From assembly GCA_900539325.1 (NCBI GenBank), contig UQCC01000001.1, positions 1 to 64,000 on the forward strand: 64,000 nt of DNA, written 5' to 3'. Position 1 is the first letter of the stretch. Every line of letters starts with the position of its first letter. Positions 7,026-16,839 of this stretch are shown here, one piece after another. The notes below the pieces were generated by a model. It worked only from the letters and a program-made list of their open reading frames with translations. It was not told the origin of the DNA and did not search any database. Source of the DNA: an uncultured Eubacterium sp. (GTDB lineage: Bacteria; Bacillota; Clostridia; Oscillospirales; Acutalibacteraceae). A program made the translations under genes and the position numbers.

Positions 7026-9239
7026 ATGTCAAACGATTTTAAAAAGCAGGGACTCAGGCGAATCGCAATATTGGCTGTTGTTATCGCTTTCCTTTTTTCA
7101 ATCGACGCATTCAGGGTGTTTTATATTTCAACCGTCAAAGGTGACGAGTACTCTGCAAAAGCGGAAAGTCAGCAACTTTCGGATACCGAGATTGAAGCAA
7201 AACGAGGTTCTATTTATGACAGCGACGGCAATGTTCTTGCTCAATCGGCAACTACTTGGGATATTTTTCTCGATTCAAAAAATATTACCGACAAAAGCAG
7301 AGATAAGCTTGTTAACGGACTTGCAAAAATTTTGAAACTTGATGATGAAGGCAAAGCGGAACTTCTCGAAAAAAGCAAAAAAGATACTCATTATGTTGTT
7401 GTTGCCGAGCAGGTTGAAAACGATATTAAGGAAAAAATTGCAAGTTTTAAAATTAAAAATAAGTTTTCAAGTATGATAGGCATGGAGCAAAATACAAAGC
7501 GTTATTATCCTTATGGCGAATTTGCTTCAAATGTTCTCGGCTTTACGGGTGATGATAATCAAGGTCTTTACGGCTTGGAATATTACTATGAGAATGAATT
7601 AAAAGGCACAAACGGCAGAATTATCACCGTAAAAGACGCTCAAAAGCACAATCTTCCGACAGATTACGAAACTTCGATTGACGCAGTTGACGGCAACTCT
7701 CTTGTGCTTTCTCTCAATCAAAATGTTCAGTATACACTTGAAAAAAATCTTTCTTCAACAATGAAGGAATACAAGGCAAAGGGCGCGTACGGCGTTGTGA
7801 TGAATTGCAAAACCGGTGCTGTGCTTGCTATGGCATCGCTTCCCGATTATGATTGCAACGAGCCTTACAAACTCACATATTCAAAAAATATCAAGGCCAT
7901 AGAAAAAATAATCGATAAAGACGAAAAAGTTGCCGCAAAATCAGAGGCAATTCAAAATCAGTGGAACAACTTTGTTACATCAAGTACATATGAACCGGGT
8001 TCGGTTTTCAAAACCTTTATTGCTGCAGCAGCACTTGAGGAAAATATAGTTAATCTCAATACAACTTATACTTGCACAGGCTCAATTCGTGTAAAGGATT
8101 ATGTTATGAGGTGCCACTATCATCCGGGACACGGCACAGAAACTTTTACTCAAGGACTTGAAAATTCGTGCAACCCGTTCTTTATTACAGTCGGTCAAAA
8201 ACTCGGTGTGCACAATTATTTTAAATATTTTGAGGCATTCGGCTTTACTCAAAAAACGGGAATTGACCTTCCCGGTGAGGCAGGTTCACAGTATTATAAA
8301 GAAAATCAATATGGTATTGTAGAACTTTCTTCTGCTTCGTTCGGTCAATCAAACAGCTTGACGCCTATCCAGCTTTGCACGGGCCTTTGTGCAATAGCAA
8401 ACGGAGGCACACTTTTGAAGCCGTATGTAGTTGACCATATCATCGATGCAAACGGCAATACCGTTAAAAAAACGCAACCTACTGAGGTAAGAAGAGTTAT
8501 CAGTGAAGATACTTCCAAAAAGGTTAGAGGTATGATGAAATCCGTTGTTGACAACGGTACGGGTAAAAACGGATATGTTGCAGGTTACCGTGTAGGCGGT
8601 AAAACAGGTACATCAACCAAGCTTGCCGAGTCGACAAACGGCAAAACAAAGTATATCGTTTCATTTGCGGCAATCGCTCCGTCGGACGATCCGCAAGTTG
8701 CTATGATAATCATTATGGATGAGCCAAACGAAGATTTGGGCGGCGGTGCACTTTGTGCTCCTATTGCGGCACAGGTGGTAGAAACTTGTATGCAGGAACT
8801 CAATATTGAGCCTGAATATGACGAAAAGGAAAGCAAAAACCTTTCTGTGTTCACACCGAATGTAATCGGTAAGTCTGTAAATGACGCAAAATCAGCACTT
8901 AATTCGAAGAATCTCAAATGCAAAATTGTAGGCAACGGCAAAAAGGTTGTTCGTCAGTCACCGGCGTCATCATCAACAATCCCTACAAACGGTACAGTTG
9001 TTCTTTACACAACCGATGAAGAAAAACAAATCGTTACCGTTCCTGATTTTTCGGGACTTACAATAAGCGAAGCCAATACTTTGGCAAGCGAAAATAATTT
9101 GAATATTGAAATTAACGGTATTAATTTGTCGGCATCAAATGTTGTGGCTTATCGCCAGTCCACCGAAAAAGGTGCAAAGGTTTCTGCCGGCACGGTAATC
9201 ACCGTATCGTTTAAGAATACAAACTCAGTTCTCGACTGA
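7026..9239 (+). CDS. ftsI: Class B penicillin-binding protein with two PASTA domains (FtsI/PBP2B/SpoVD type)
   Basis: Septal transpeptidase that cross-links peptidoglycan outside the membrane. ATG 7026 follows AGGTGA; an upstream GTG at 7017 is less likely. A single N-terminal membrane anchor (AILAVVIAFLFSIDAFRVFY) leads into the pedestal domain (AKRGSIYDSDGNVLAQSATT). The transpeptidase motifs are SVFK (Ser326, the penicillin-binding serine), SCN in ENSCNPFF and GGKTGTS. Two PASTA repeats close the protein, at about residues 615-665 (FTPNVIGKSVNDAKSAL) and 670-735 (VPDFSGLTISEANTLA). Two PASTA copies resemble PBP2B more than SpoVD, which has one, but the cluster position fits either. Confidence 0.93.
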   Translation: MSNDFKKQGLRRIAILAVVIAFLFSIDAFRVFYISTVKGDEYSAKAESQQLSDTEIEAKRGSIYDSDGNVLAQSATTWDIFLDSKNITDKSRDKLVNGLAKILKLDDEGKAELLEKSKKDTHYVVVAEQVENDIKEKIASFKIKNKFSSMIGMEQNTKRYYPYGEFASNVLGFTGDDNQGLYGLEYYYENELKGTNGRIITVKDAQKHNLPTDYETSIDAVDGNSLVLSLNQNVQYTLEKNLSSTMKEYKAKGAYGVVMNCKTGAVLAMASLPDYDCNEPYKLTYSKNIKAIEKIIDKDEKVAAKSEAIQNQWNNFVTSSTYEPGSVFKTFIAAAALEENIVNLNTTYTCTGSIRVKDYVMRCHYHPGHGTETFTQGLENSCNPFFITVGQKLGVHNYFKYFEAFGFTQKTGIDLPGEAGSQYYKENQYGIVELSSASFGQSNSLTPIQLCTGLCAIANGGTLLKPYVVDHIIDANGNTVKKTQPTEVRRVISEDTSKKVRGMMKSVVDNGTGKNGYVAGYRVGGKTGTSTKLAESTNGKTKYIVSFAAIAPSDDPQVAMIIIMDEPNEDLGGGALCAPIAAQVVETCMQELNIEPEYDEKESKNLSVFTPNVIGKSVNDAKSALNSKNLKCKIVGNGKKVVRQSPASSSTIPTNGTVVLYTTDEEKQIVTVPDFSGLTISEANTLASENNLNIEINGINLSASNVVAYRQSTEKGAKVSAGTVITVSFKNTNSVLD

Positions 9240-9259
9240 TAATATATAGGAGTGAGAAA

Positions 9260-10699
9260 ATGAAGCTTTCACAGATATTAAAAGATGTAAAGGTAAAAAA
9301 TGAATATAAGGATGTTGAAGTAAAGGATGTAACAGCCGATTCCCGTCAGGTCGAAGAAGGCTATCTTTTTGTGTGCATAAAGGGTGCATCGTTTGACGGC
9401 CATTCGGTTGCCGAAGAAATGCTCAAAAAAGGTGCGCCGGCTGTTGTATGCGATCACGATTTGGGTCTTGCAAATCAAGTTATTGTTGATGATACACGCA
9501 AGGCTTATTCTCCTATATGTGCTTCGTTTTTCGGCAATCCTGCCGATAGTCTGAAACTTATAGGACTTACAGGCACAAACGGCAAAACAACCACAACATT
9601 TTTGATTAAGCAAATTCTTGAAAATGTCGGTAAAAAATGCGGACTCATCGGCACGGTTCAAAATATGGTGGGAAGCGAAATTTATCCTGCACATTATACC
9701 ACTCCGGACCCTCACGAATTGCAGTCGCTTTTCAGAAAAATGGTTGATGCAAACTGCGAATACTGTATTATGGAGGTTTCTTCACAAGCACTTGCACAGG
9801 GCAGAGTTGAGGGCATTCACTTCCATATCGGAGCGTTTACAAATCTCACTCAGGACCATCTTGATTATCATAAAACTTGGGAAAATTATTTTGAGGCAAA
9901 AAAGCTCCTTTTCAAGGCTTGCGATACAGCCGTTACAAATGTTGACAACAAGTACGGTCTTAAAATTGTTGAAGGTTGTAATTGCAAAACCGTTACCTAC
10001 GGTGTTGATAATATGAAAGCGGATTACACCGCAAGAAATGTTCGCTTTTCTTCACAGGGCGTTAAGTATGACCTTATCGGTGAAAAAATCGGCAGAGTAG
10101 ACTGTCCTATTCCGGGCAGATTCAGCGTATATAATTCGCTTTGTGCAATTTCTGTTGCATTAACACTCGGTGTTGATTTTACCGATGTGCTCGAAGCAAT
10201 CAGCAAGTCAAACGGAGTAAAGGGCAGAATTGAGGTTGTGCCTACACCGAATCAGGATTATACTGTTATTATTGACTATGCTCACTCTCCTGACGGACTT
10301 GAAAACATTATTTCTTCCTTAAAGGAAATTGCAAACGGCAGAGTTGTCACAGTATTTGGTTGCGGCGGTGACAGAGATAAAACCAAGCGACCGAAGATGG
10401 GCAAAATCGCAGCTGACTTGTCTGATTTCTGCGTTGTAACTTCAGATAACCCAAGAAGCGAAAATCCAAGCGACATTATCAAAGACATTCTTGTGGGAAT
10501 GAAGGACAGCAAAACTCCTTATGAGGTTGTTGAAAACAGAAAAGAAGCTATTGCGTGGGCAATGAAAAATGCGAAAAAGGATGATATTATTCTCCTTGCC
10601 GGCAAAGGACACGAAACCTATCAAATTCTTCCGACAGGCACAATTCATTTTGACGAAAGAGAAGTTGTTGCAGAGGTTTTAGAGGAACTTAACAAATAA
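9260..10699 (+). CDS. murE: UDP-MurNAc-L-Ala-D-Glu:meso-diaminopimelate ligase
   Basis: Cytoplasmic Mur ligase that adds the third residue of the peptidoglycan stem peptide. The ATP loop is LTGTNGKTTTTFLIKQ; the substrate signature DNPRSENP near residue 395 is the DNPR form that selects meso-diaminopimelate rather than lysine, so the wall is predicted to be DAP-type. MurE_N, central and C-terminal ligase domains are all present in 479 residues. The start follows AGGAGTGAG. The stop codon overlaps the murF start (TAATG). Confidence 0.96.
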   Translation: MKLSQILKDVKVKNEYKDVEVKDVTADSRQVEEGYLFVCIKGASFDGHSVAEEMLKKGAPAVVCDHDLGLANQVIVDDTRKAYSPICASFFGNPADSLKLIGLTGTNGKTTTTFLIKQILENVGKKCGLIGTVQNMVGSEIYPAHYTTPDPHELQSLFRKMVDANCEYCIMEVSSQALAQGRVEGIHFHIGAFTNLTQDHLDYHKTWENYFEAKKLLFKACDTAVTNVDNKYGLKIVEGCNCKTVTYGVDNMKADYTARNVRFSSQGVKYDLIGEKIGRVDCPIPGRFSVYNSLCAISVALTLGVDFTDVLEAISKSNGVKGRIEVVPTPNQDYTVIIDYAHSPDGLENIISSLKEIANGRVVTVFGCGGDRDKTKRPKMGKIAADLSDFCVVTSDNPRSENPSDIIKDILVGMKDSKTPYEVVENRKEAIAWAMKNAKKDDIILLAGKGHETYQILPTGTIHFDEREVVAEVLEELNK

Positions 10700-12054
10700 T
10701 GGAAAAATTAAAATTATCAGAAATTGCACCGTATTTGGGTGCAACATATAACAAAGATGCCGAATTTGATTCGGTGTGCATAGATACAAGAAAAATCACA
10801 AAGGGTTGCCTTTTTATATGTATTAAGGGTGAACGCTTTGATGCTCATCAATTTGCAGAGGAGGCTTTGTCGCTCGGTGCATCGGCTGTTATGATTCATT
10901 CCGACATTGAACCGAACGGTGCATATATCAAGGTTGCCGACACATCAAAGGCTATGCTCAGCCTTTCGGGATATTATCGTTCAAAGTTTGATATTCCTGT
11001 GATCGGTTTGACAGGCTCGGTCGGCAAAACAACAACAAAGGAGTTTACTCATCTTGTTGTGTCGGCAAAGTATAATGCAATCAAAACTCTTGGAAATCTC
11101 AATAACGAAATCGGTGTATCTCAAATGTTGTTCCAAATTGACAACAGCACCGAGGCGGCGGTTATCGAAATGGGTATGAACCACTTCGGTGAAATTTCCC
11201 GTCTCGTAAACGAGGTTAAGCCTACAATCGGTCTTATTACAAATATCGGCGTTTCGCATATTGAGAATCTCGGCTCTCGTGAGGGAATTTTGAAGGCAAA
11301 ACTTGAACTTTGCGAGGGACTTGCAGAGGGTGCTCCTCTTATTTTGAACGGCGACAACGATATGCTCCAAACCGTAAAAGATGAACACCACAAGGTTGTT
11401 TTTTACGGAATTGAAAACGGTGAATTTAAAGCGGAAAACATTGTTGAAATGGATAATTCCACATCGTTTGATGTTGCATATTACGGCAAAAAACAGCATA
11501 TAACTATCCCGACAATCGGTATACACAATGTGTACAATGCTCTTGCGGCGTTTGCGGTAGGTTATTTTTTGAATGTCGAGCCACAGTCGGCGGCAGATGC
11601 ACTCGGCACATATGTGCCTGCCGGTATGCGTCAAAAAGTAGTTGATGTTGACGGCATAACTTCAATTGAGGATTGCTACAACGCTTCTCCCGATTCGATG
11701 CGTGCCGCACTCAAAACATTAAGCAACATTAAAGGCAACAAAAAAATTGCTGTTTTGGGCGATATGCTTGAACTCGGCGATTATGCAAAAACCGCTCACA
11801 CAGAAGTCGGCAAGGCTGTTGCAGAAAACAAAATAGACTATCTTCTCGCCTATGGTAACGATGCAAAGTTTTATGTTGACGGTGCAAAGCAGGACGGAGT
11901 AGAAAACGCATTTCTGTTTGATGACAAAGAAAAATTGTCAGAAATGCTTTTGAATATTGCAACAAAAGGTGATGCAATTTTATTTAAAGGCTCACGAGGT
12001 ATGAAACTCGAGGATGTTATAAATACTGTATATAAAGGATGGAGAAAACAATGA
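10699..12054 (+). CDS. murF: UDP-MurNAc-tripeptide:D-alanyl-D-alanine ligase
   Basis: Adds D-Ala-D-Ala to complete the UDP-MurNAc-pentapeptide. The ATP loop is VIGLTGSVGKTTTKEF; TLGNLNNEIGVSQML and AVIEMGMNHFGEIS are MurF-specific, and EDCYNASPDSMRAALKTL lies in the C-terminal domain. 451 residues is normal. Start and stop codons both overlap neighbours (TAATG with murE, ATGA with mraY), so the three are translationally coupled. Confidence 0.96.
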   Translation: MEKLKLSEIAPYLGATYNKDAEFDSVCIDTRKITKGCLFICIKGERFDAHQFAEEALSLGASAVMIHSDIEPNGAYIKVADTSKAMLSLSGYYRSKFDIPVIGLTGSVGKTTTKEFTHLVVSAKYNAIKTLGNLNNEIGVSQMLFQIDNSTEAAVIEMGMNHFGEISRLVNEVKPTIGLITNIGVSHIENLGSREGILKAKLELCEGLAEGAPLILNGDNDMLQTVKDEHHKVVFYGIENGEFKAENIVEMDNSTSFDVAYYGKKQHITIPTIGIHNVYNALAAFAVGYFLNVEPQSAADALGTYVPAGMRQKVVDVDGITSIEDCYNASPDSMRAALKTLSNIKGNKKIAVLGDMLELGDYAKTAHTEVGKAVAENKIDYLLAYGNDAKFYVDGAKQDGVENAFLFDDKEKLSEMLLNIATKGDAILFKGSRGMKLEDVINTVYKGWRKQ

Positions 12055-13094
12055 GCACAACAGTTGCACTTATCATAACCGCTGTTATATCTTTCGGTAT
12101 CACAGCCGGTCTCGGATTTGTAATTATTCCGTGGCTTCGTAAATTAAAATTCGGTCAAACAATTTTGGACATCGGTCCGTCATGGCACAAGTCAAAGCAG
12201 GGCACACCAAATATGGGCGGCTTGATGTTCATTATCGGTATCATCGTTGCGTTTGTTATCGGTGTATTGACTTTTACTCTTTCGGGCGGCAAACTTGAAA
12301 GTGATTATGCTTCGGTTCTTGTCGGCAGAGATAAGGTGCTTATCATCGCAGGTCTTTGCCTTGCGTTAGGTTGCGGCGTTATCGGCTTTACTGATGACTT
12401 TATCAAAATCAAACTCAAAAGAAATGAGGGCTTAACCGCAAAGCAAAAGTCATTCGGTCAACTTGTTATGGCTATCGGCTACACGGCTACTCTGTGGCTT
12501 TCGCACAATACGGTTTGGTATTTGCCTTTTATCGGCAATGTTAATTTTGAAAAAAATATTGTTACAGGCGTTGTTTTCTGGCTTGTTTCAATTTTCATTA
12601 TAGTAGGATGTGTTAACAGCGTTAATCTTACCGACGGTATTGACGGTCTGTGTTCAAGCGTAACCGTAACCGTAGCAGTTACATTTATTATTGCGTCGGT
12701 TATGCTAAAGTTTGCAGGACTCGGCATTATTTCTGCCGCACTTCTCGGCGGCGTTTTGGGCTTTCTTTGCTGGAACTGGAACCCTGCAAAAACATTTATG
12801 GGCGATACCGGCTCGCTTTTCCTCGGCGGTCTTGTTACTGCACTTGGTTTTGCAATCAAGTGTCCGCTTTTGCTCGTGCTTATCGGTATTGTATATGTGT
12901 GCGAAACTATGAGCGATATTATTCAAATTGGATATTTCAAAATGACTCACGGCAAGCGTATTTTCAAAATGGCACCTATACATCACCATTTTGAAATGTG
13001 CGGCTGGAAAGAAAAGAAAATCTGCGTTGTATTTTCAATCGTAAATGCAGTAGGATGTGCAGTTGCACTTGTTCTTATGCACTTTGGTTATTAA
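12051..13094 (+). CDS. mraY: Phospho-MurNAc-pentapeptide transferase
   Basis: Integral membrane enzyme that transfers phospho-MurNAc-pentapeptide to undecaprenyl phosphate to form lipid I. ATG 12051 overlaps the murF stop as ATGA and follows AAGGATGGAG; an ATG at 12039 would sit on that ribosome site. Ten membrane segments are expected in 347 residues. Diagnostic motifs are HKSKQGTPNMGGLMF, GFTDDFIKI (catalytic Asp pair), SVNLTDGIDGL, FMGDTGSLFLGG and the histidine motif MAPIHHHFEMCGW. Confidence 0.97.
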   Translation: MSTTVALIITAVISFGITAGLGFVIIPWLRKLKFGQTILDIGPSWHKSKQGTPNMGGLMFIIGIIVAFVIGVLTFTLSGGKLESDYASVLVGRDKVLIIAGLCLALGCGVIGFTDDFIKIKLKRNEGLTAKQKSFGQLVMAIGYTATLWLSHNTVWYLPFIGNVNFEKNIVTGVVFWLVSIFIIVGCVNSVNLTDGIDGLCSSVTVTVAVTFIIASVMLKFAGLGIISAALLGGVLGFLCWNWNPAKTFMGDTGSLFLGGLVTALGFAIKCPLLLVLIGIVYVCETMSDIIQIGYFKMTHGKRIFKMAPIHHHFEMCGWKEKKICVVFSIVNAVGCAVALVLMHFGY

Positions 13095-13127
13095 ATGTAA
13101 AAAAATCTACGAAAGGAGTCCCGTATT

Positions 13128-14381
13128 ATGGCAGGCAGAGATTTAGAACCGCCTCGCCGTTCGTCAAGACAAAATGAGTCTTACGAACAGCCGAGAAAGA
13201 AAAAATCAGGAAAAGCACCTAAAAATCCGTTTGATAAAAATTCGGGTATGTCATTTTTGGTTGCCAACGGCGGATTTGATTTGCCGTTCTTTGCCGCAAC
13301 ACTTGCACTTGTTACAATAGGTCTTATTATGTTGTTTTCGGCAACCTATCCGTATGCTTTGCAAAATGAGGGCGACTCCTATTATTATTTTAAGCGTCAA
13401 CTTATTTTCGCTGTTGCAGGCGTAATTGTGATGTTACTTGTGTCAAAGTTGAATTATAAATTCTTGAAAGTAATTGAAAAGCCTCTTTTTGCGATTTCGG
13501 TGTTTTTATTGATACTTGTTTTGTTTTACCATGTTGATGTCAACAGAAACGGTGAGGACTTTAAGAGATGGATTCCTATCGGACCTTTTACTCTTCAGCC
13601 TTCAGATATTGCCAAGTTTGCACTTATTCTTGTTCTTGCAGGGTATATCAGTAAAAACTACCGCAAGATGAAATATTTTAAAGATGGCGTCTTATTCCCG
13701 GCACTTTTTATAGGTGTATGCTGCGTGTTGATTTACCTTGAAAATCACCTTTCGTGTACTCTTCTCGTTTTTATGATAGGACTTGCAATGATGTTCTGCG
13801 GCGGAACCCGTTGGCAATATTATGTTGCCGGCATATGCTTCGTAGCCGTTGTTGCAATAATTGTTATAAGCAATCCCGATGTTTTGCCGGGTTATCAGGG
13901 CGACCGTATCAGAGCATGGACCGATAAAGCTTTTCAGCCTTTGGGACTCAGATGGCAAACAAACAATTCGCTTTATGCAATCGGCTCCGGCGGATTTTGG
14001 GGCGTTGGTTTGGGCAACTCAAAACAAAAATACCTTTATGTTTCCGAGCCGCAAAATGACTTTATTTTTGCAATTGTTTGCGAAGAACTTGGTTTTATCG
14101 GTGCAACGCTTATTATCGGCCTTTTCGGAATTCTTTTTTGGAGAGGCGTTAAAATAGCACAAAGATGTGAGGATAGATTTTCTTCACTTGTAGTTATAGG
14201 TATCGTATCTCAGGTTGCAATTCAAACAATATTCAATATTCTTGTTGTAACCGATACCATTCCGAATACGGGTATAGCATTGCCGTTTTTCTCTTACGGC
14301 GGCACATCGCTTTTGATGCTTTGTTTTGAAATGGGCGTGGTTTTGTCTATTTCACGCAAAGTAAATACAAAGAATTATTGA
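13128..14381 (+). CDS. ftsW: SEDS peptidoglycan glycosyltransferase FtsW
   Basis: Polytopic septal glycan polymerase that partners the class B PBP. About 60 basic, hydrophilic residues precede the first helix. Family motifs: GLIMLFSATYPYAL, NGEDFKRWIPIGPFTLQPSD with IAKFALIL, SNPDVLPGYQGDRIRAW, GLRWQTNNSLYAIGSGG, and NTGIALPFFSYGGTSLLM near the C-terminus. 417 residues. The call as FtsW rather than RodA or SpoVE rests on the cluster position between mraY and murG. The start follows GAAAGGAG. Confidence 0.9.
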   Translation: MAGRDLEPPRRSSRQNESYEQPRKKKSGKAPKNPFDKNSGMSFLVANGGFDLPFFAATLALVTIGLIMLFSATYPYALQNEGDSYYYFKRQLIFAVAGVIVMLLVSKLNYKFLKVIEKPLFAISVFLLILVLFYHVDVNRNGEDFKRWIPIGPFTLQPSDIAKFALILVLAGYISKNYRKMKYFKDGVLFPALFIGVCCVLIYLENHLSCTLLVFMIGLAMMFCGGTRWQYYVAGICFVAVVAIIVISNPDVLPGYQGDRIRAWTDKAFQPLGLRWQTNNSLYAIGSGGFWGVGLGNSKQKYLYVSEPQNDFIFAIVCEELGFIGATLIIGLFGILFWRGVKIAQRCEDRFSSLVVIGIVSQVAIQTIFNILVVTDTIPNTGIALPFFSYGGTSLLMLCFEMGVVLSISRKVNTKNY

Positions 14382-14391
14382 GGTAGAAATT

Positions 14392-15525
14392 ATGAAACTT
14401 TTATTTGCAACAGGCGGTACTGCCGGCCATATTAATCCTGCACTTGCCGTTGCTTCTTATATCAGAGAACAATATCCCGACAGCGAAATTATGTTTATCG
14501 GCACAGCCGACCATATGGAATCAAGGCTTGTTCCGAATGCCGGATTTGAATTTAAAACTATCGAAATTAACGGCTTTAAGCGTTCGTTTTCGCCAAAAGC
14601 AATTATAGACAATGTAAAAACGGTCGGCAAACTTATGAAGTCGGAAAAGGAATCTAAAAACATTATCAAAGAATTCAATCCCGATGTTGTTATCGGATTT
14701 GGCGGATATGTATCCGGACCTGTTCTTGATGAAGCTGTTAAACTTCATATTCCGACTTGTATTCACGAGCAAAATGCTTATCCGGGAATTACAAATAAAC
14801 AGCTTTCTAAAAAAGTGGACAAGGTTATGCTCACTGTTGAGGATGCAAGAAGTCATTTGGATGATAAATGTGATGCTGTTGTTACAGGACTTCCCGTAAG
14901 AGGCGAACTTCTTAAAAAATCAAAGTTTGAAGCAAGAATTGAACTTGGAATTGCCGATGATAAACCTCTTGTTCTTTCGTTCGGCGGTTCTCTCGGAGCA
15001 ACACCTTTAAATGACGCTATGTTTGATATTCTCCTTGAAGACGCCGAAAAAAATGATGTTTATCATATTCATTCGGTAGGCACAAACGGCAGAGATTATC
15101 TTTATAAATTTGCCGAAAACGGTTTCGCCCAAAGAAGCGAAGATGTTTATTATAAAGGCAATGTTGAAGTAAGATTGTATATTGATAATATGGATACCTG
15201 TATGGCGGCTGCTGATTTGGTTATCGGCAGAGCCGGTGCTTCCTCTTTGTCTGAAATTGAGGCTATGGGCAAGGCTTCTATTCTTATTCCGTCACCGTAT
15301 GTTGCGGAAAATCATCAATTCCACAACGCAATGGCACTTGTAAATCGCAATGCAGCAAGAATTTTGCGTGAAAAGGATTTGACAACCGACTCCTTAAAGG
15401 CTCTTATGAATGAACTTATAAGCGATAAAGCGGAACTTGCCGATATAGAAAAAAATGCAAAAGATATGGCAATCCTCGATTCTCGTGAGAGAATAGCGGA
15501 TATTATTCTTTCTCTTGCAAAATAA
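14392..15525 (+). CDS. murG: Lipid II synthase (UDP-GlcNAc:lipid I GlcNAc transferase)
   Basis: Peripheral membrane GT-B glycosyltransferase that converts lipid I to lipid II. The N-terminal glycine loop FATGGTAGHINPALA, the second loop VIGFGGYVSGPV, HEQNAYPGITNKQLS, LSFGGSLGATPLNDA and the UDP-GlcNAc motif VIGRAGASSLSEIEAMGKAS are all intact. 377 residues. It starts 10 bases after ftsW behind GAGGTAG. Confidence 0.96.
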   Translation: MKLLFATGGTAGHINPALAVASYIREQYPDSEIMFIGTADHMESRLVPNAGFEFKTIEINGFKRSFSPKAIIDNVKTVGKLMKSEKESKNIIKEFNPDVVIGFGGYVSGPVLDEAVKLHIPTCIHEQNAYPGITNKQLSKKVDKVMLTVEDARSHLDDKCDAVVTGLPVRGELLKKSKFEARIELGIADDKPLVLSFGGSLGATPLNDAMFDILLEDAEKNDVYHIHSVGTNGRDYLYKFAENGFAQRSEDVYYKGNVEVRLYIDNMDTCMAAADLVIGRAGASSLSEIEAMGKASILIPSPYVAENHQFHNAMALVNRNAARILREKDLTTDSLKALMNELISDKAELADIEKNAKDMAILDSRERIADIILSLAK

Positions 15526-15570
15526 TTAACATATTTTGAGCACTTTTCATAGACTGCCATAGGTGGTTTT

Positions 15571-16839
15571 ATGAAATGCTTAAAAATTAACGGCGGTAAA
15601 AAATTAAGCGGAAGTATTTCGGTTCATGGTGCAAAAAACAGTGTGCTTCCGATTCTTTCCGCTTGTGTGCTGATTAACGGAGTTTCCGTTATACATAATT
15701 GCCCAAAACTTTCTGATGTCGATGTAACTATTGATATTTTGCGTTATCTCGGTGCAAAAGTTGAAAGAAACAACGACACTTTGACTGTTGATACTTCTGA
15801 TATAAATCGGTTTGATATATTGGAATGTCAAATGAAAGAACTTCGTTCTTCGATTATTTTTCTCGGTGCCCTTGCATCAAGGAGCGACAGAGCTTGTCTT
15901 TATCTTCCCGGCGGGTGCGAAATAGGACTTCGTCCGATTGATTTGCATTTAAAGGGACTTAAAGCACTCGGATATGATGTTTATACCGACGGCCACAATG
16001 TATGTGCCGCAAAGGATAAAGTTAAAGGTACAGAGATTGTTTTGCCGTTTCCGAGCGTCGGTGCAACGGAAAATATAATACTTGCCTCTGTTTTGGCTCC
16101 GGGCAGAACAACAATAGTAAATGCCGCAAGAGAGCCGGAAGTATCAGATTTGGTAAATTTTTTAAACAAAGCAGGTGCAAGAATTTCGGGAACATCCGCA
16201 CCTACCATTGTGATTGACGGTGTAAAATCACTTCACGGTGTTGAACATACCGTAATTCCCGACAGAATTTTGGCTGCTACCTTGATGTCCGCCTGTGCAA
16301 TTACCGGCGGTGAAATTGAAGTTAAAAATTTGTTTCCTGAGCATATTATGCCGACTTTGCCTGTGTTTGAAGAAATGGGTTGTAATATAGATATAAGTAA
16401 TAATATCTTGTATATAAAATCGCCTCAAAGGTTAAATCGAGTTAAAAAGATTGAAACAATGGCATACCCCGGATTTCCTACGGATTGTCAGGCACCTGTT
16501 ATGGCGGCTCTTTCAGTAGCAAACGGAACTTCTATAATCAAAGAAACCATATTTGAAAACAGATTTAAGCATATAGAACAACTTAATTTGTTTGGTACGG
16601 ATATAAGCATTAATGACAGGATTGCCGTTGTTAACGGTGTAAAAAATATTCATCCGGCAGATGTAAAATGTACTGATTTGCGAGGGGGTGCAGCAGTTGT
16701 TATTGCTGCCCTAAAGGCAAACGGAATCTCAACTGTTAGTGATATTTATCATATCGACAGGGGATATGAGTGCATTGAAAACCAATTTGCTCTTCTTGGT
16801 GCAGATATAAAGAGGATAAATGATGAAAAAAAGCAGTAA
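15571..16839 (+). CDS. murA: UDP-N-acetylglucosamine 1-carboxyvinyltransferase
   Basis: First committed step of peptidoglycan synthesis, joining enolpyruvate from PEP to UDP-GlcNAc in the cytoplasm; the target of fosfomycin. The catalytic cysteine loop reads PGGCEIGLRPIDLHLKG, so Cys is present and fosfomycin sensitivity is expected at this enzyme. ISVHGAKNSVLPILSA near the N-terminus and TDLRGGAAVVIAALKA in the C-terminal half are typical. 422 residues. Its 3' end overlaps ftsQ by 20 bases. Confidence 0.95.
   Translation: MKCLKINGGKKLSGSISVHGAKNSVLPILSACVLINGVSVIHNCPKLSDVDVTIDILRYLGAKVERNNDTLTVDTSDINRFDILECQMKELRSSIIFLGALASRSDRACLYLPGGCEIGLRPIDLHLKGLKALGYDVYTDGHNVCAAKDKVKGTEIVLPFPSVGATENIILASVLAPGRTTIVNAAREPEVSDLVNFLNKAGARISGTSAPTIVIDGVKSLHGVEHTVIPDRILAATLMSACAITGGEIEVKNLFPEHIMPTLPVFEEMGCNIDISNNILYIKSPQRLNRVKKIETMAYPGFPTDCQAPVMAALSVANGTSIIKETIFENRFKHIEQLNLFGTDISINDRIAVVNGVKNIHPADVKCTDLRGGAAVVIAALKANGISTVSDIYHIDRGYECIENQFALLGADIKRINDEKKQ

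Noticed and set aside
12705..12994. Overlapping frames on both strands within mraY
   Set aside because: They are shadows of mraY, have no initiation signals and no recognisable domains.
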